The translations under genes and the position numbers were made by a program. Positions 13,110 through 23,512 of a stretch of DNA of 64,000 bases are shown piece by piece. The DNA is taken from assembly GCA_951802195.1 (NCBI GenBank), contig OX637624.1, positions 1,364,001 to 1,428,000 on the forward strand. The letters are read 5' to 3'. Under the pieces are notes generated by a model. The model made no database searches. It had not been told where the DNA came from and was given only the letters and a program-made list of their open reading frames with translations. Numbering within the stretch: position 1 is the first letter of the stretch; the number at the start of each line of letters is the position of its first letter. The DNA is from Tausonia pullulans. Its lineage: Eukaryota > Basidiomycota > Tremellomycetes > Cystofilobasidiales > Mrakiaceae.

Positions 13110-14324
13110 GCTGTCCGATGTACTGCGGGTGCGTTTGGCCGGGCGGGGACGATGCGACGAACGGACGGCGTCGGTGGGTGTGCAGGGGGGGTGGCGGCAG
13201 CACAGCGAGGGCGAGCGAGACCAGGGGAAGGGGGGGAACGAGCGAGCGCAGACGGGCGAGCAGGGCGGAGAATGAGCAAGGGGCAAGAGCAAAGCGACGA
13301 GACGGCGAGGGATGAGCTGGGGTCTCAAGGGCGACGAGGGCAGGAGAGAGCGTGGAATGCCCGCCTGAGCTGAGAGGCTGGGCTTACGGGAAGGGTGATG
13401 GTCGAGGGCGAAAAGGTGGAGCTGGCGGCCGACGACGAGGAACGCCAGCGGCAGGCGGCGGGCGTGGGCCAGCGAGTCTCGCTGGGCTGGGCGGCGCCGT
13501 CGCCCTCGTCGCCCTGGATCCGCGCGGTTCGACTGGCTTCGAACGATCCCACGCCATCTGCAGTCGGATCGGAATGTCCGGCGGCTGACCAATTTTTCTC
13601 CTGCGTGTCGAGCGCGGTATCGACCAACGCGGACGGCGGCGGCTCCAGGTCGTGGGACCGCTGACCGGGCGAGCGCACAGACGGCGTGGCGTGTGCGCGC
13701 GGGTGAGGCACCTTGCCACGGTTCCGGCTGGGCCAGCTCACAAACGACATCATGGCATGACTGGGCAGGCAGGGGCAGCCTTCATCTCTCGATGGGGGAG
13801 CCGGCGTCCTTCGGCTCGGTCTGCCGTGTGGGAATGTGGTGGATCGGTTTCGCTTGGACTATCTTGATGTCGATCGCTGGTACTGGCGCGGGGCGTACTG
13901 CTCTCCCTGCCGGTACAAACAATGGATGTGTCTGAGAGCTCCGGGGGGGGGCTCAGGGACAGCAAATCTAGGCGTGGGTGGATCGGGCAGGATCGCTCAC
14001 TTATCCATAATGCGACGCCTGGGACAGACGTCGCCTGAGCCGAGCACATCGCCGTTGATCCTGACAATTGGCACAATGAGGAGATGCCTCGGCCCGAACA
14101 ACCTTGCAAGAATATGAAGCAACAGCGAGCTTAGCATCTCACCTTTGCTGCACTTGACGACGACGGACGTCTGCGATCTGCGCTCATCCCGTCCGAGACC
14201 CGCACTCGTCCGACCGACCGCCTCGCTAACCACATCATCATCGCCTCTCCATGTCTCTTCCCCGCTCCTCGTAAGGAGGGACTCATCTCTTTCTCGCTCT
14301 CCTTTCATCCTAGTCCGAAAGCTG
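13110..14324. promoter_or_regulatory. Divergent promoter region, UBC4 / TMEM50-like
   Basis: About 1.2 kb between two divergent starts. GC-rich, with many GAGCGAG-like words. No RNA gene or conserved ORF seen. Long open frames here are a by-product of base composition. Confidence 0.4.
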
Positions 14325-15469
14325 ATGGTCCTCCAAATCCGCTGCGTCGCCTCACCGGTATCGCCTTCGCTCTACCCCGCCGCTCTCGCCCGACCGACGG
14401 TCTCGCTTTCCCTCGACCCTCTCGGCCGACACTCGCTCTCACCGCCCAAAGCTACGACCCTCGCCGGATCTTTCTTTTTGACTTGCCCAAGATCAGCTTC
14501 GGCCCGCACAAGCGCGAAATCGGCGTCTACCTCTCCGGCGCGCTCGTCGGTCCTCTTTCACCCTTTCTCTCGCTCTGTCCCTTCCCGACCCCCCTTCGCT
14601 GCTGACATGCCGTGTTGCTACAATATGTGTCTAGTTCGCCGTCGGCTGGTGGTGCTTCATTGACGCGCTGCTCCTCTCGAAGAACAAGGGCTCCGATGCG
14701 AGCGTTAACATGAAGTTCGCTGACTGGGTCCCAGGGCTCATTGCAACGGGTGCGTCCTGTCTCTCTCTCTCTCTCTTTCTCTAGTGAAGGCACGAATGCG
14801 AGCTGAGGCAGACAACCAGTTGGCATGCTTGTCACCAATATGATCGACAAGGGCCGGCTCGCCGCCGACGGCACGGGAGGCGCTTGGGGTGGAGGGGAGG
14901 GTTCCGTCGCGTGGCGGGCAAGACTGGTGCTGTTCCTTGGGTTTGCGATGATGGCTGGGGGGCTTGCGGGGTCGATTGTGAGTTGGCTTGGACGGACAGG
15001 CATGATGCTGGTGGGATGATGGACTGCTGACTGACGATGGAACGCGCGCATTTTGGCGGGCGACAGACCGTGTTGATCATCAAGGTGGGCTTTTTTTACC
15101 GTCTTCCTGAAGGCTCCCCTGCTCCATAATGCTCTGAGGCAGCAGATACCCAGCTTGCTATGGTACTCGGCGAAGCCTTGTACCTTTCTAGCTCGCTCAC
15201 GCGCTCGCTCATTCAACGACTCCGCTGACCCTTCTCCCGCTGCTCCGTACCCCGCAGTACGTCCTTCCCGCCTACGGCTCGGACTACACCTACTACGGTA
15301 TCTCCTCGGTCGTCCAGAACACCGGCATCATGCTCTCGAGCGTTGTGCTTTGGGGAGCGCAGATGGCGGGCGAGTCGGAGTATGAGTGAGTCGTTCGCTG
15401 GTAATTTGCTTGGGCTATAGGGCGAGAACTGACAGGCGGCTCTTGTGAAGGTACAACATGACGCTCTGA
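14325..15469 (+). CDS. TMEM50 / Vps68-like (UPF0220) membrane protein
   Basis: Small four-helix membrane protein of the UPF0220 family (human TMEM50A/B, yeast Vps68), linked in yeast to vacuolar and endosomal sorting. The first exon gives MVLQIRCVASP; splicing to an acceptor ending TTGCCCAAG gives ISFGPHKREIGVYLSGAL. This continues FAVGWWCFIDALLLSK, the NMKFADWVPGLIATVGMLVTN segment, LVLFLGFAMMAGGLAGSI, then YTYYGISSVVQNTGIMLSSV. The protein ends ESEYEYNMTL (stop 15467-15469) after a last intron with a GTGAGT donor. Aromatic residues in helix 1 and the YYGISSVVQNT motif in helix 4 mark the family. About six introns, some under 100 bases. The first-exon start is the least sure part. Confidence 0.86.
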
Positions 15470-16007
15470 TATCGCAGGCGAGGATTAGTAAGAGTTGGAA
15501 ACGTGGGAGCGAGCTGGCGAGGCGTGCATTTTGAATGGATCACTGAAGATCTCAGGCTTGCTGGGTACTTTGAGAGAGCCTGGTCTGGGGAGCTGTCTGT
15601 TCTCTCGTTCATGTGAGATTGGCGTCAGGAAATGGTCACACAAAACAGATGCGAGCGAGAGACGAAGCTTGAGCAAGTGCAACATGCTAGCCTGCTGGTC
15701 TATTCGCTCGCTTGGCCTTCTTTCTCCCCTTTCTTGAGCCCGAGATCTCTAAGGCAGCCTCGTCTCAAACTATTAAAGAGAAAGTGTTTGTCGCTCGTGA
15801 ACAGGTCACGTGAATGCGCACCTGTCATCTGTTGGGCTTAGCCGTCTCGAGCCTGGCTCGTCGAGTTGTCCCTCTCTCGACCACCACCTCGTCTCTTGCG
15901 CCGGCCTGCCCATCACTCTTCGCGAAAGCCAACTCCAGCTACCCTGCAAGCACCCGCTCCAAACCGCTTAACACCTCTCTCTCTCGATCACTCGTGTGCC
16001 TTCCGCC

Positions 16008-16696
16008 ATGGCTCCACCACTCTCCCGGCTCGCGCTCGCCGCCTCCTCTCGGCTTCCCTCCACCTCCCAACGATCCCTCCTCGCCTTTTCCGCCTTCCGA
16101 CCTCTCCACACGACCCCTCCTCAGATCCCACCGACTCCCCCTTTGACCCCCACTTCCTCCTCCTCTTCTTCCCCCTCCTCCTCCTCCGCACCCGACGCGG
16201 CTCCCTCCAAACCAGCCCACGACGCCTCCTGGGTGGCCCCCCCCTTCGACCGCCAGCGCGCGCTCAACGGCCGGAGCTCAAGTGACAACGCTCGGGATCG
16301 GCACAAGGCGTTCTACAGGGAGTTGATCCCGAGCTTGATGCCCGCTTTTGGCGTCGCTGTCGGAGTTTACTTGGTGCGTCGGCGTCCGCTCCTGCTGTCG
16401 CGCGTCAGACGGACGCAGTGGATGGCTGATTGTGGACTCGAACCGGACGGGATGAACAGGCCCTCCAACTCTACCGCTTCATCCTCGCCTCGGAGCGCCA
16501 CGCCGATGAGAGCGAAGCGGAGATCCGCGAGCTCTCTGCCAAGCTCGATGCGCTCCTCGAAGATCGACGACGGAAGAAGAGGGATCTCGAGGCGGCTGAG
16601 CAGGAGGGCGGGTGGATCGCGGAGCCTACCGGGGATGTTGTGGAGGAGAGGTCTCAGAAGAAGGGTGGGAGGTGGTGGACGTTGGGGTTGGTTTAG
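16008..16696 (+). CDS. Small mitochondrial single-pass membrane protein, unknown
   Basis: I do not recognise the family. The N-terminus (MAPPLSRLALAASSRLP..) is Arg/Ser/Ala-rich without acids, as in a mitochondrial presequence. It is followed by a Ser/Pro linker with about 12 Ser in a row-like patch. A membrane helix (LIPSLMPAFGVAVGVYLALQLYRFIL) is interrupted by one phase-0 intron (GTGCGT..ACAG, about 16372-16458). After it comes a charged coiled-coil-like stretch (SEAEIRELSAKLDALLEDRRRKK), then GGRWWTLGLV and stop. About 200 residues. The layout (presequence, one helix, coiled coil) suggests an inner-membrane assembly or anchor factor, by inference only. Confidence 0.65.
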
Positions 16697-17835
16697 AGCG
16701 CATCGAGCTGAGATGGAGGGAAGCCCGCGCGTTATCAGGCGTGTGTGTTCCGTCGGAAATGCGCTCAATCTACTTGCAGAGGCAAAGCTTACCGCCGGGT
16801 TACCGGCGATATCCGGGACCTGTTGCATCGCAATATTTATATGCATCAAATCATCCTCGACTCGCCGTAGCTGTTCGCCGACGTCCTCTTCCTTCTCTCA
16901 AACTCCCTCGTGTGAGCAAGGTCATCGTCGACGAGGTCTCGACGGAGCGCGTCTTGGGCGGTCTCGCGCTCGACAAAGAGGCATTTGTCCTGTCATATAT
17001 GTTGTGTACAACGATGGTCTCTTCATCAACCGCTGTCTACTTACTGGGTACTCAGGAGAGCAGCTGTCGAGCGGCGGCTTCTCGTCGAGGGGACTTACGG
17101 GCTGCAACTTGAATAAGCTGGACGACGCGGGTCTGTGAATTGATGATCGCCGGCAAGGATCAAAGTGAGAGTCCATCAAGCCGATGACGTAAACAGAAGT
17201 CCGGAGCGCGAAGGGGCTTGGGGTAGGATAAGTGTTGAGATGGTGGGTGGGAGTTGGAGAAGAGAGAGTTGACAGCTCCATCCCCTACAAAGGCCCGTGT
17301 CCATGGGATCACAGATGCAAGCTGCTGCGGCGCTGTGCGCATGAATGCGAAGGAGATCCTCCGTGCGAGACAGAGGGAGTTATGTGATGTCATTTTGTCG
17401 CCGTGCTGAGGGGACACACACCAAAGCTCTTCATCTCCATCTTTTCAAAGGCTCGTGCCTGAAGTTCCACCCTCTCTCGCTACCGAAGGGAGACGGAGCT
17501 TCAGAGGCACTCATCAATTGCCCCCTCAGTTGCCTCCTTCCCCCTCATAGATGGCGGCCTCGCGAGGGACGGTATGGGCCTTCTCGTGCCATGCAGCTGC
17601 TGCAGCTGCCTCCCTCCCCCTCCCCCATCTTCGCCGGGCCGGTCCTCCTTAAACTTGTTACTCTAGCGGGAGACCGTGATGAGAGGACAGTGAGACTACC
17701 GTGCATGCTGGCTAGCCAATCGCCCAGATGGATCCGCTAGATCAGGGTTTAGATGCACGATCAGAAGACAAGAAGAGGAGAACTCACGGTTTGCCACGCA
17801 TCACTGACTTTCAAGTTCGGACGACCGAGCCCACG
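16697..17835. other. Convergent intergenic stretch
   Basis: About 1.1 kb between the 3' ends of two convergent genes. No conserved coding sequence, RNA gene or repeat recognised. Confidence 0.4.
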
Positions 17836-18650
17836 CTACTTGGACTTTCGTCCCTCGTCAGAAGCAGTCTTTTTGCCTTCAACTGCATTCCTCCAGACCC
17901 TCTCTGGCGTCCATTCTCTTCTCCAGACCTTATCCTTTCCACCGAAAAGCGCGTCCCAGAAGAGGACGAAGAGGACGAGGACGTAAGGGAGCGCGCCGAC
18001 GGGCAGAGTGTCGCCATGGGCGTTGATGCGGAGGAGGGCGAGTTCTTCCTTGAGTTTTGGTGGTGTGGAGGGGGGGGTTTTGATGAAATGGGAGAGGAGG
18101 GTGCGGAGGTACAATTCGAGGAGATCGCTGGGAGGGGAGGGGAGGGGCAGAGCGATGTGATGAGATCATGAGCCAGCAACCAGGTTCTCTCGATTTATCT
18201 AGCTTTCTTCCTCTCCATAGGGCTGGAGGAGAGCTCTTTCTCTACTCACTCGTCGGGAGACCATCGCACGCGGACGCGGACCTCTTGACCAGCAGTCTCA
18301 GCCCTCCCCCACTCAACGACGACGCCCCTCTCAACGCAGACAGTTCCTCCCTCCCTCAGGACCATCTTCTCCCGATGTTTTCCCGTCCCAAGCCAGACTT
18401 GGATGCTGCCAGTGAGTACCTCGAGCGTCTCGTCGTGCTTTGCGTGCGTCTGAGGGCCGGCGCGCCAGGACGAGCCGACGGGAAGGGAGACGATGACGGC
18501 GCCTGCTGCTGTTGGGGAGGTTGGGAACTCGAAGAGGGCGGGCGTAGCTCTCGGAGCGAGGAGCAGGGTGAGGTGGGAGGTCTTTTTCATGTGGATTAGG
18601 GCTGGGAACGTGGTGGTTGGCGAGAAACAGAGGGAATGGTCTCGACGCAT
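17836..18650 (-). CDS. Cupin-fold protein with C-terminal membrane segment
   Basis: Two exons. The first (ATG 18650) holds a small beta-barrel segment like RmlC-type cupins: GSSWRAGPQTHAKHDETLEVLTGSIQVWLG (in two pieces), with His, His and Glu in the order of a cupin metal motif (HAKHDETLEV). The second, after an intron spanning about 18137-18264, gives DLLELYLRTLLSHF, then a hydrophobic helix (GALPYVLVLFVLFWDALFGG) and a basic tail ending EGRKSK. About 220 residues. Cupins of this kind vary widely in role (isomerases, dioxygenases, sensors), so no substrate is named. The membrane helix suggests attachment to a membrane. Convergent with the mitochondrial protein gene; divergent from the NDUFAF5 gene 296 bases away. 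Confidence 0.65.
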
Positions 18651-18946
18651 CCTCAATCAGGGACCTGTCGATCGCGCGAGAGACAGGTCGATCCGTTAAC
18701 GACGACAGAACGGCCTCGTATCTTCACAGTTTTCTGCAAGAGGCTTTGATCGTATTCGAGGCAGTGCTAAGTCTTCTTCTTGAGAAGGAAGATACCACCA
18801 GCCGTCATCGGCCATCCCAGCCGTCAATAGCCCTCCCTTGACAGCAGCTCGGGTCGGAGACCGTCCGACCGGTTCCTTACCCCTCCCTACCCTCCCTTCG
18901 GCTTTCCCCTTCACTTCGAACCACCACCAAGACCTCGCCTGTCGCC

Positions 18947-20623
18947 ATGTCCCGCCCTCTTCCCTTGCCAACATCCCGACTGCTCCTTCGCCGCTCCATA
19001 TACGCATCATCGTCAAAGGCCGCCGCCCCTGCCCTATTCGCTTCGTCCAGCAGGAGGTCGCTCGCGACCCTCTCGCCCGAAGACCAGGCCCGGCCATCGG
19101 CGCCGTACGAGGTCTTTGACCGTCGAGCCAAGCTCCTGCAGCGCAACCGGGCTGCTACTCGTGAAGATGGCGAGCGGAGTCGGCTTGTGGACTATGTCCG
19201 AAGAGAGGTCACTGAGAGGGTCATGGAGCGATTCGAGGTGTGTTGACGGCGCATACCGATCCACGAGAAGCGTGTCATTGCCAGCGTGGACCTGACACAA
19301 TTCCCCCCTGTCGCTTGCTTGGAAAACAACAGGACATTAAGACGAGTCCGAAGCGGGTGCTGGAGCTCTGTTCCGGGGCGGGCATCTTCAGCCAAATGCT
19401 CGATCCCGATCGCGGCGTCGAGGCTGTTCAACTTGTCGACATGAGCGGTAAGTCCAAGGGGACCCACATCAGAGGGCAGGTTACATGTATTAGAGAGACC
19501 CGAACGCTCTTTAGGGTGTTGGGGGCTGCGCCCGTGCGATGCTGTCCTTACGCGATGCGGCTTGCTCCTTTGGCTTATGCTCGCCCATTGATCGACGAGC
19601 AAACACAGAGACTGATGGCTCTTTCCCCTTTGATGACTCCTAGGTGCTATGCTTCAGCGGGATCCAGATTCCGCATTTGACGGTGGGTCAGGTTCCACGA
19701 TCTCCCTCGGCGCGTGAAAGCCTGCATGTATACTCATCCCGCCACCTGCCCTCTTACAGTCGAAAAGGTCGTCCGCACTGAGCTCGATGAGGAGGCCCTT
19801 CTCTCTCATATCCCAGAGAACTCGCAGGACGCCATCGTCTCGACGCTCGGCCTCCACTGGATTAACGATCTCCCGGGCGTCCTGGCTCAGGTTCAGCGTG
19901 CGCTCAAGCCCGATGGTTTCTTCCTCGGTGCTATGTTTGGCGGCGACACTCTCTTTGAGCTACGGTACCTCCCTTCTTTCGTAACATGAAAGGTCGAATT
20001 GCTGATCAGATAGCGTCGGCAGAACGTCGCTCCAACTGGCGGAGCAGGAGCGTGAGGGAGGTCTCTCCCCACATATTTCGCCCATGGCCGGTTCGTCCAA
20101 GTCTTTCGTGATTCTATGCGCGTGACGGCAGGCAAACTGAGCCCTTGATCGCAGACCCCAAGGACGCTTCTAACCTTCTCCAACGCGCGGGCTTCACCCT
20201 TCTCACCGTCGACCTCGAGGACATTGCGTTCGGATACCCTTCGATGTACGAGCTCGTTGAGGATCTAAGGGACATGGGCGAGGGTAACGCCATCATCGGA
20301 AGGAGGACTTTCCTCAAGCGAGACACGCTCGTCGCGGCCGCGTCGATCTACGAGGGTCAGTTGCTTAGCCACAGAGAGACGCGCACAATGCTCTTGCTGA
20401 CTCTCATGCCTCTCAGCTCTCCACGGCAACGAGGACGGCTCGATCCCCGCAACCTTCGAGGTCATTTTCCTGGTGCGACGTCTTATGCGCCTTCCTTTCT
20501 CTCTTCAACAGATATGCTGACATCTGACGTGTGCACTTTCAGATGGGATGGAAACCCGGGCCCAAAGAGCCCAAGCCTCTCGCGAGGGGATCCGGTACTA
20601 AGAGCCTCAAGGACGTGCTTTAG
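18947..20623 (+). CDS. NDUFAF5-type complex I assembly methyltransferase-fold enzyme
   Basis: Mitochondrial matrix protein of the NDUFAF5 family. The human member hydroxylates an Arg of NDUFS7 early in complex I assembly. The N-terminus is a clear presequence ([21 protein letters not shown]). Next come the family entry [15 protein letters not shown], the SAM-binding motif [16 protein letters not shown], then [20 protein letters not shown] and [18 protein letters not shown]. Later blocks are [16 protein letters not shown] and [17 protein letters not shown]. The C-terminus is [21 protein letters not shown] (stop 20621-20623). Seven or so exons. Family order and length (about 340 residues) are normal. 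Presence implies a working complex I in this fungus. Confidence 0.92.
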
Positions 20624-20962
20624 ACAAGTCATTGGAGAAGGGGAAAGAAGGGTATCGATCCAGATTATATGGGCGCTAACAATATATCACAATCGAAGTG
20701 CTAAGGAGCAACGTGTGCATTGGAGATATTTTGCGTGCTCCGTTGGGAAAAGGGTCTGGTGATCGTTGCCTCTTCTTCTTCTTCGAATCATCCAGCTTAC
20801 TGCATGGGGAGGTTAAGAATGGGGTTGACTAAGATGATTGATGGTTGTCGGGAAGTCACCGACAGGATGAGGTGGGGTAGGGCTTGCGCGATTGCAATGC
20901 GCATTCACCGGGCAAAAAAACTGTAGGGGAGGATCATATCGAGATATGACAAGCAAAAAGAA

Positions 20963-21043
20963 GCTGACTGCAGGACTCGAACCTGCGCCCTCAAAGAGGA
21001 TGTGATTTCTAATCAAACGCCGTAACCACTTGGCTAAGTCAGC
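20963..21043 (-). tRNA. tRNA-Ser (anticodon AGA)
   Basis: Folds on the minus strand as a class II tRNA. The acceptor is 7 bp (GCTGACT with AGTCAGC). The D arm is GCC..GGC with AAGTGGTTA, the anticodon loop TTAGAAA, a long variable arm pairs CCTC with GAGG, and the T arm is GCAGG-TTCGAGT-CCTGC. Anticodon AGA reads Ser TCT. One anticodon-stem position looks mismatched (T opposite C). No intron. A LINE complex begins about 100 bases upstream of its 5' end. Confidence 0.88.
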
Positions 21044-21142
21044 CAGGGGGTTTTAAACCTAGTATTAGGTAGATGACATGAGCCCTTACAGGTCTATTAA
21101 AGCTTGCTAAAACTGGGCTATGAGTTTTCGCAAACCACCACA

Positions 21143-21453
21143 ACCACCATCCCGGTGGTTCGACCAACCCCCCCCCCCCCTCTCACGGCGCCCATCACGC
21201 CGTCCGGTCAACCATCCCCAGTGGTTCGACCAACCCCCTTCCGGCCAACCACCATCCCGGTGGTTCGACCAACCCCCCCCCCCCCCCCTCTCACGGCGCC
21301 CATCACGCCGTCCGGTCAACCATCCCCAGTGGTTCGACCAACCCCCTTCCGGCCAACCACCATCCCGGTGGTTCGACCAACCCCCCCCTCTCACGGCGCC
21401 CATCACGCCGTCCGGCCAACCATCCCCAGTGTTTCGGCCAACCCTCTTCCCAC
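21143..21453 (+). repeat. Three-copy tandem repeat with poly-C tracts
   Basis: Three head-to-tail units starting at about 21143, 21248 and 21356 (spacing 105 and 108 bases; the third diverges at its end). Each opens ACCACCATCCCGGTGG and carries two GGTTCGACCAAC words. Each holds one poly-C run of different length: 13 (21168-21180), 16 (21273-21288) and 8 (21381-21388). It lies just before a LINE tail copy and could be the 5' monomer array of the LINE. A long open frame runs through it, but it is unlikely to be the real protein start. Confidence 0.85.
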
Positions 21454-21490
21454 GGCGCCTCGCCCGACGTTCTCGCGCTCGGTCATGTCC

Positions 21491-21583
21491 GCTCTCCCTC
21501 TATCTAGCTACAACTCGCTATCTCTCATAGGGTTACCTCGTTCTCCACGTATAACTCATGACTTAAATACAAAAAAAAAAAAA
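21491..21583 (+). repeat. Upstream copy of the LINE 3' tail, with A13
   Basis: An 80-base sequence (GCTCTCCCTCTATCT..AAATAC) followed by 13 A. It is repeated in the same orientation at 27325-27404, where it ends in 8 A, with only about five differences. It lies 34 bases before the ORF1 ATG of the LINE. Read as the 3' end of an earlier element copy onto which the present one abuts, or as a sequence shared by the 5' and 3' ends of the element. Confidence 0.85.
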
Positions 21584-21616
21584 CCACCACCAGGTCAACC
21601 CAGGTCACCCTACCTT

Positions 21617-23512
21617 ATGCCTAGTGAATCAACCCCCAAGCGACTCCAAGAAGCCCTCAAGGCTCCCAAGGATCCCCCGGACCCTCCCTCCTCAGCAAAG
21701 AGAAAGAGCGGATCCGATGAAACCCCAAGCGTCCAAGACGCGACCAATACGCCCTCTCGCGTCGACGAACGTCCCCAAACGCCCGTCAACAAACCCACCC
21801 TCAGCCCACCTGCCCATCCGACCAGTCCTAGGAGCCCTAGCACTCCTACCAATCCTACCGACCCCAGCACTCCTACCAATCCTACCAACCGCACCAACCC
21901 TGCCAACCCCCTCATCCATATCAGCCCCACGGCCCTCCTCTATTCTCCCTCCCCCCTCCGCAGAACCCCTGCAACCCCTTCAATTCGCCGTATCACGCGG
22001 TCGAGTTCAGCCATCAGCGACCTCAATGCCGCTCTATCCCCCACGTCCGAAGTGACGCGTCTCACTCCGTCTCGCTCTACAGGCGAGACTCTCTCTCAAC
22101 AACCTCTCTTCGTCCCCGGCGCCGCGTCGCCCGCGCCGGCGACCTCCGCCGGCACTCGCACTCGCGCTGCCGCGAAATCCCAGCCGAAAGCCACCGGCCG
22201 CTCATATGCAAACGCCGCCAAACAGGCTCATCCTACAAACTCAGCTGCGAGGCAACGTGACTCGTCTGGCACCCAGCCCGGGCTCACCTTCGCCTTCGGA
22301 ACCGATCAACAACCTCCGCAGGACAATACCCCAATCGCCCCAGCCTTGACTATCAATCGCGGGAGCTGTCTAGCCATCTCTGTCCCTCGCGATACCACTC
22401 CCTTCGAGATCTCTCTCGCAATCTCCAAGTGTGACGAACGGCTGTCTTTCCTGATCCGTCCTTTCAAGGACCCTAAAGACAGAATGCTCCTCCAAGTCAG
22501 ACCAGAAGAAGATGCTCAGGACATCCTGACCAAACTACAGTCCCTCCCGCTGAACGTGAGGGGGGTGAAACCTCAGATCCACGCGTGCTACAATTCCCAA
22601 AACAAGCTCCTGCAGGAAGGTCTGCTGGAGAACTTCGAAGATAACAAGGGAGTAGAGGAGGAGTTCCGCAAACAGGTAGAAGCCTCCGGAGACAGAGTCA
22701 TCCTCTTCCAGCGTCAATTCGACCCCCGCTTACCCGGCGTCCCAACTGGCCGGGCTAGAGTCCTACTCGACCTCTCTGGCTCCAAGATGATGCCGAGGGC
22801 AAATGCCTTCACTCAGCAGTTCCCCGGCTGGGTCAACTGCGATGTCTTGTTCAAACCCGTCCAGACTAGCTCTGCGACAAACTCTCCATCACGTCCAGCC
22901 CCGACGCACTGCTACTACTGCCACTCTTTTGAGCACGCTCGTGTCAAGTGTCCCACCGCTCCAGAGTGTGGCGGATGCGGATCACGCGCTCACCCATTGA
23001 CCCGATGCCCAGGTCGTCCGAAGGCAAACCTTCCAGCGAGTGCGCGAGCACCAACCGAAGGACCCCCCCAACGACCTGTCGAACCGGGACCAGACCTGGA
23101 TGGTTTCCAGCTTGTACAAAAATCCAAGAGGAGGTCACTGAACAGGCCGACTGAAGCCATGACGGAGGTGACCACACCCCCTGCCCACGCCAGCCCCTCC
23201 CACTCCCACTCAGAGCAAGCACCGCGCAATGCGGGCTCGCAACCCGTTCTCGCCCTGAGCGCCCTAGAGGATGACAACGAGGGGGGTCTGGAGAGGACAG
23301 AAGACGGGATGCAGGTCGAAGACGAGCATCCTCCTCCCACCCCACCTCCCCTGTCACCATCGTCTCCCCCTCCCTCATCCCCATCCCCGCCATCTTCGCT
23401 CCCCCTGAACCCACCCTCCACTCCATCTCTCATCCCCTCCACGCCGTCCTCCCAGGCATCCATCGAGCGCACCCTCGTGACCCTGGCTGAAGCCGAGGAC
23501 ATGGAAGAATAA
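21617..23512 (+). CDS. LINE ORF1 protein (gag-like, CCHC zinc knuckles)
   Basis: About 631 residues from ATG 21617 (MPSESTPKRLQEALK) to TAA 23510-23512. The N-terminal half is Pro/Ser/Thr-rich (repeated PTNPT-like words). The middle holds a folded-looking region (TINRGSCLAISVPRDTTPFE..LIRPFKDPKDRMLLQVRPEEDA) that probably carries RNA binding. Then come two knuckles: CYYCHSFEHARVKC and CGGCGSRAHPLTRC, both CX2CX4HX4C. The tail is Pro/Ser-rich and acidic. The role known for such proteins is binding the element RNA in a ribonucleoprotein. The frame stays open upstream to 21104, through the tandem array and poly-A tract. I chose the first ATG after the poly-A because upstream sequence is repeat-derived. 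Confidence 0.85.
   Translation: MPSESTPKRLQEALKAPKDPPDPPSSAKRKSGSDETPSVQDATNTPSRVDERPQTPVNKPTLSPPAHPTSPRSPSTPTNPTDPSTPTNPTNRTNPANPLIHISPTALLYSPSPLRRTPATPSIRRITRSSSAISDLNAALSPTSEVTRLTPSRSTGETLSQQPLFVPGAASPAPATSAGTRTRAAAKSQPKATGRSYANAAKQAHPTNSAARQRDSSGTQPGLTFAFGTDQQPPQDNTPIAPALTINRGSCLAISVPRDTTPFEISLAISKCDERLSFLIRPFKDPKDRMLLQVRPEEDAQDILTKLQSLPLNVRGVKPQIHACYNSQNKLLQEGLLENFEDNKGVEEEFRKQVEASGDRVILFQRQFDPRLPGVPTGRARVLLDLSGSKMMPRANAFTQQFPGWVNCDVLFKPVQTSSATNSPSRPAPTHCYYCHSFEHARVKCPTAPECGGCGSRAHPLTRCPGRPKANLPASARAPTEGPPQRPVEPGPDLDGFQLVQKSKRRSLNRPTEAMTEVTTPPAHASPSHSHSEQAPRNAGSQPVLALSALEDDNEGGLERTEDGMQVEDEHPPPTPPPLSPSSPPPSSPSPPSSLPLNPPSTPSLIPSTPSSQASIERTLVTLAEAEDMEE

Noticed and set aside
21143-21453. 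CRISPR-like array
   Set aside because: Units of about 105 bases in direct tandem without unique spacers, in a eukaryote; it is a minisatellite.
21104-21616. LINE ORF1 starting at 21104, adding 171 residues
   Set aside because: The extension is made of the tandem array, an old LINE tail and a poly-A tract read through by chance; its frame depends on poly-C lengths. The ATG at 21617 is cleaner.
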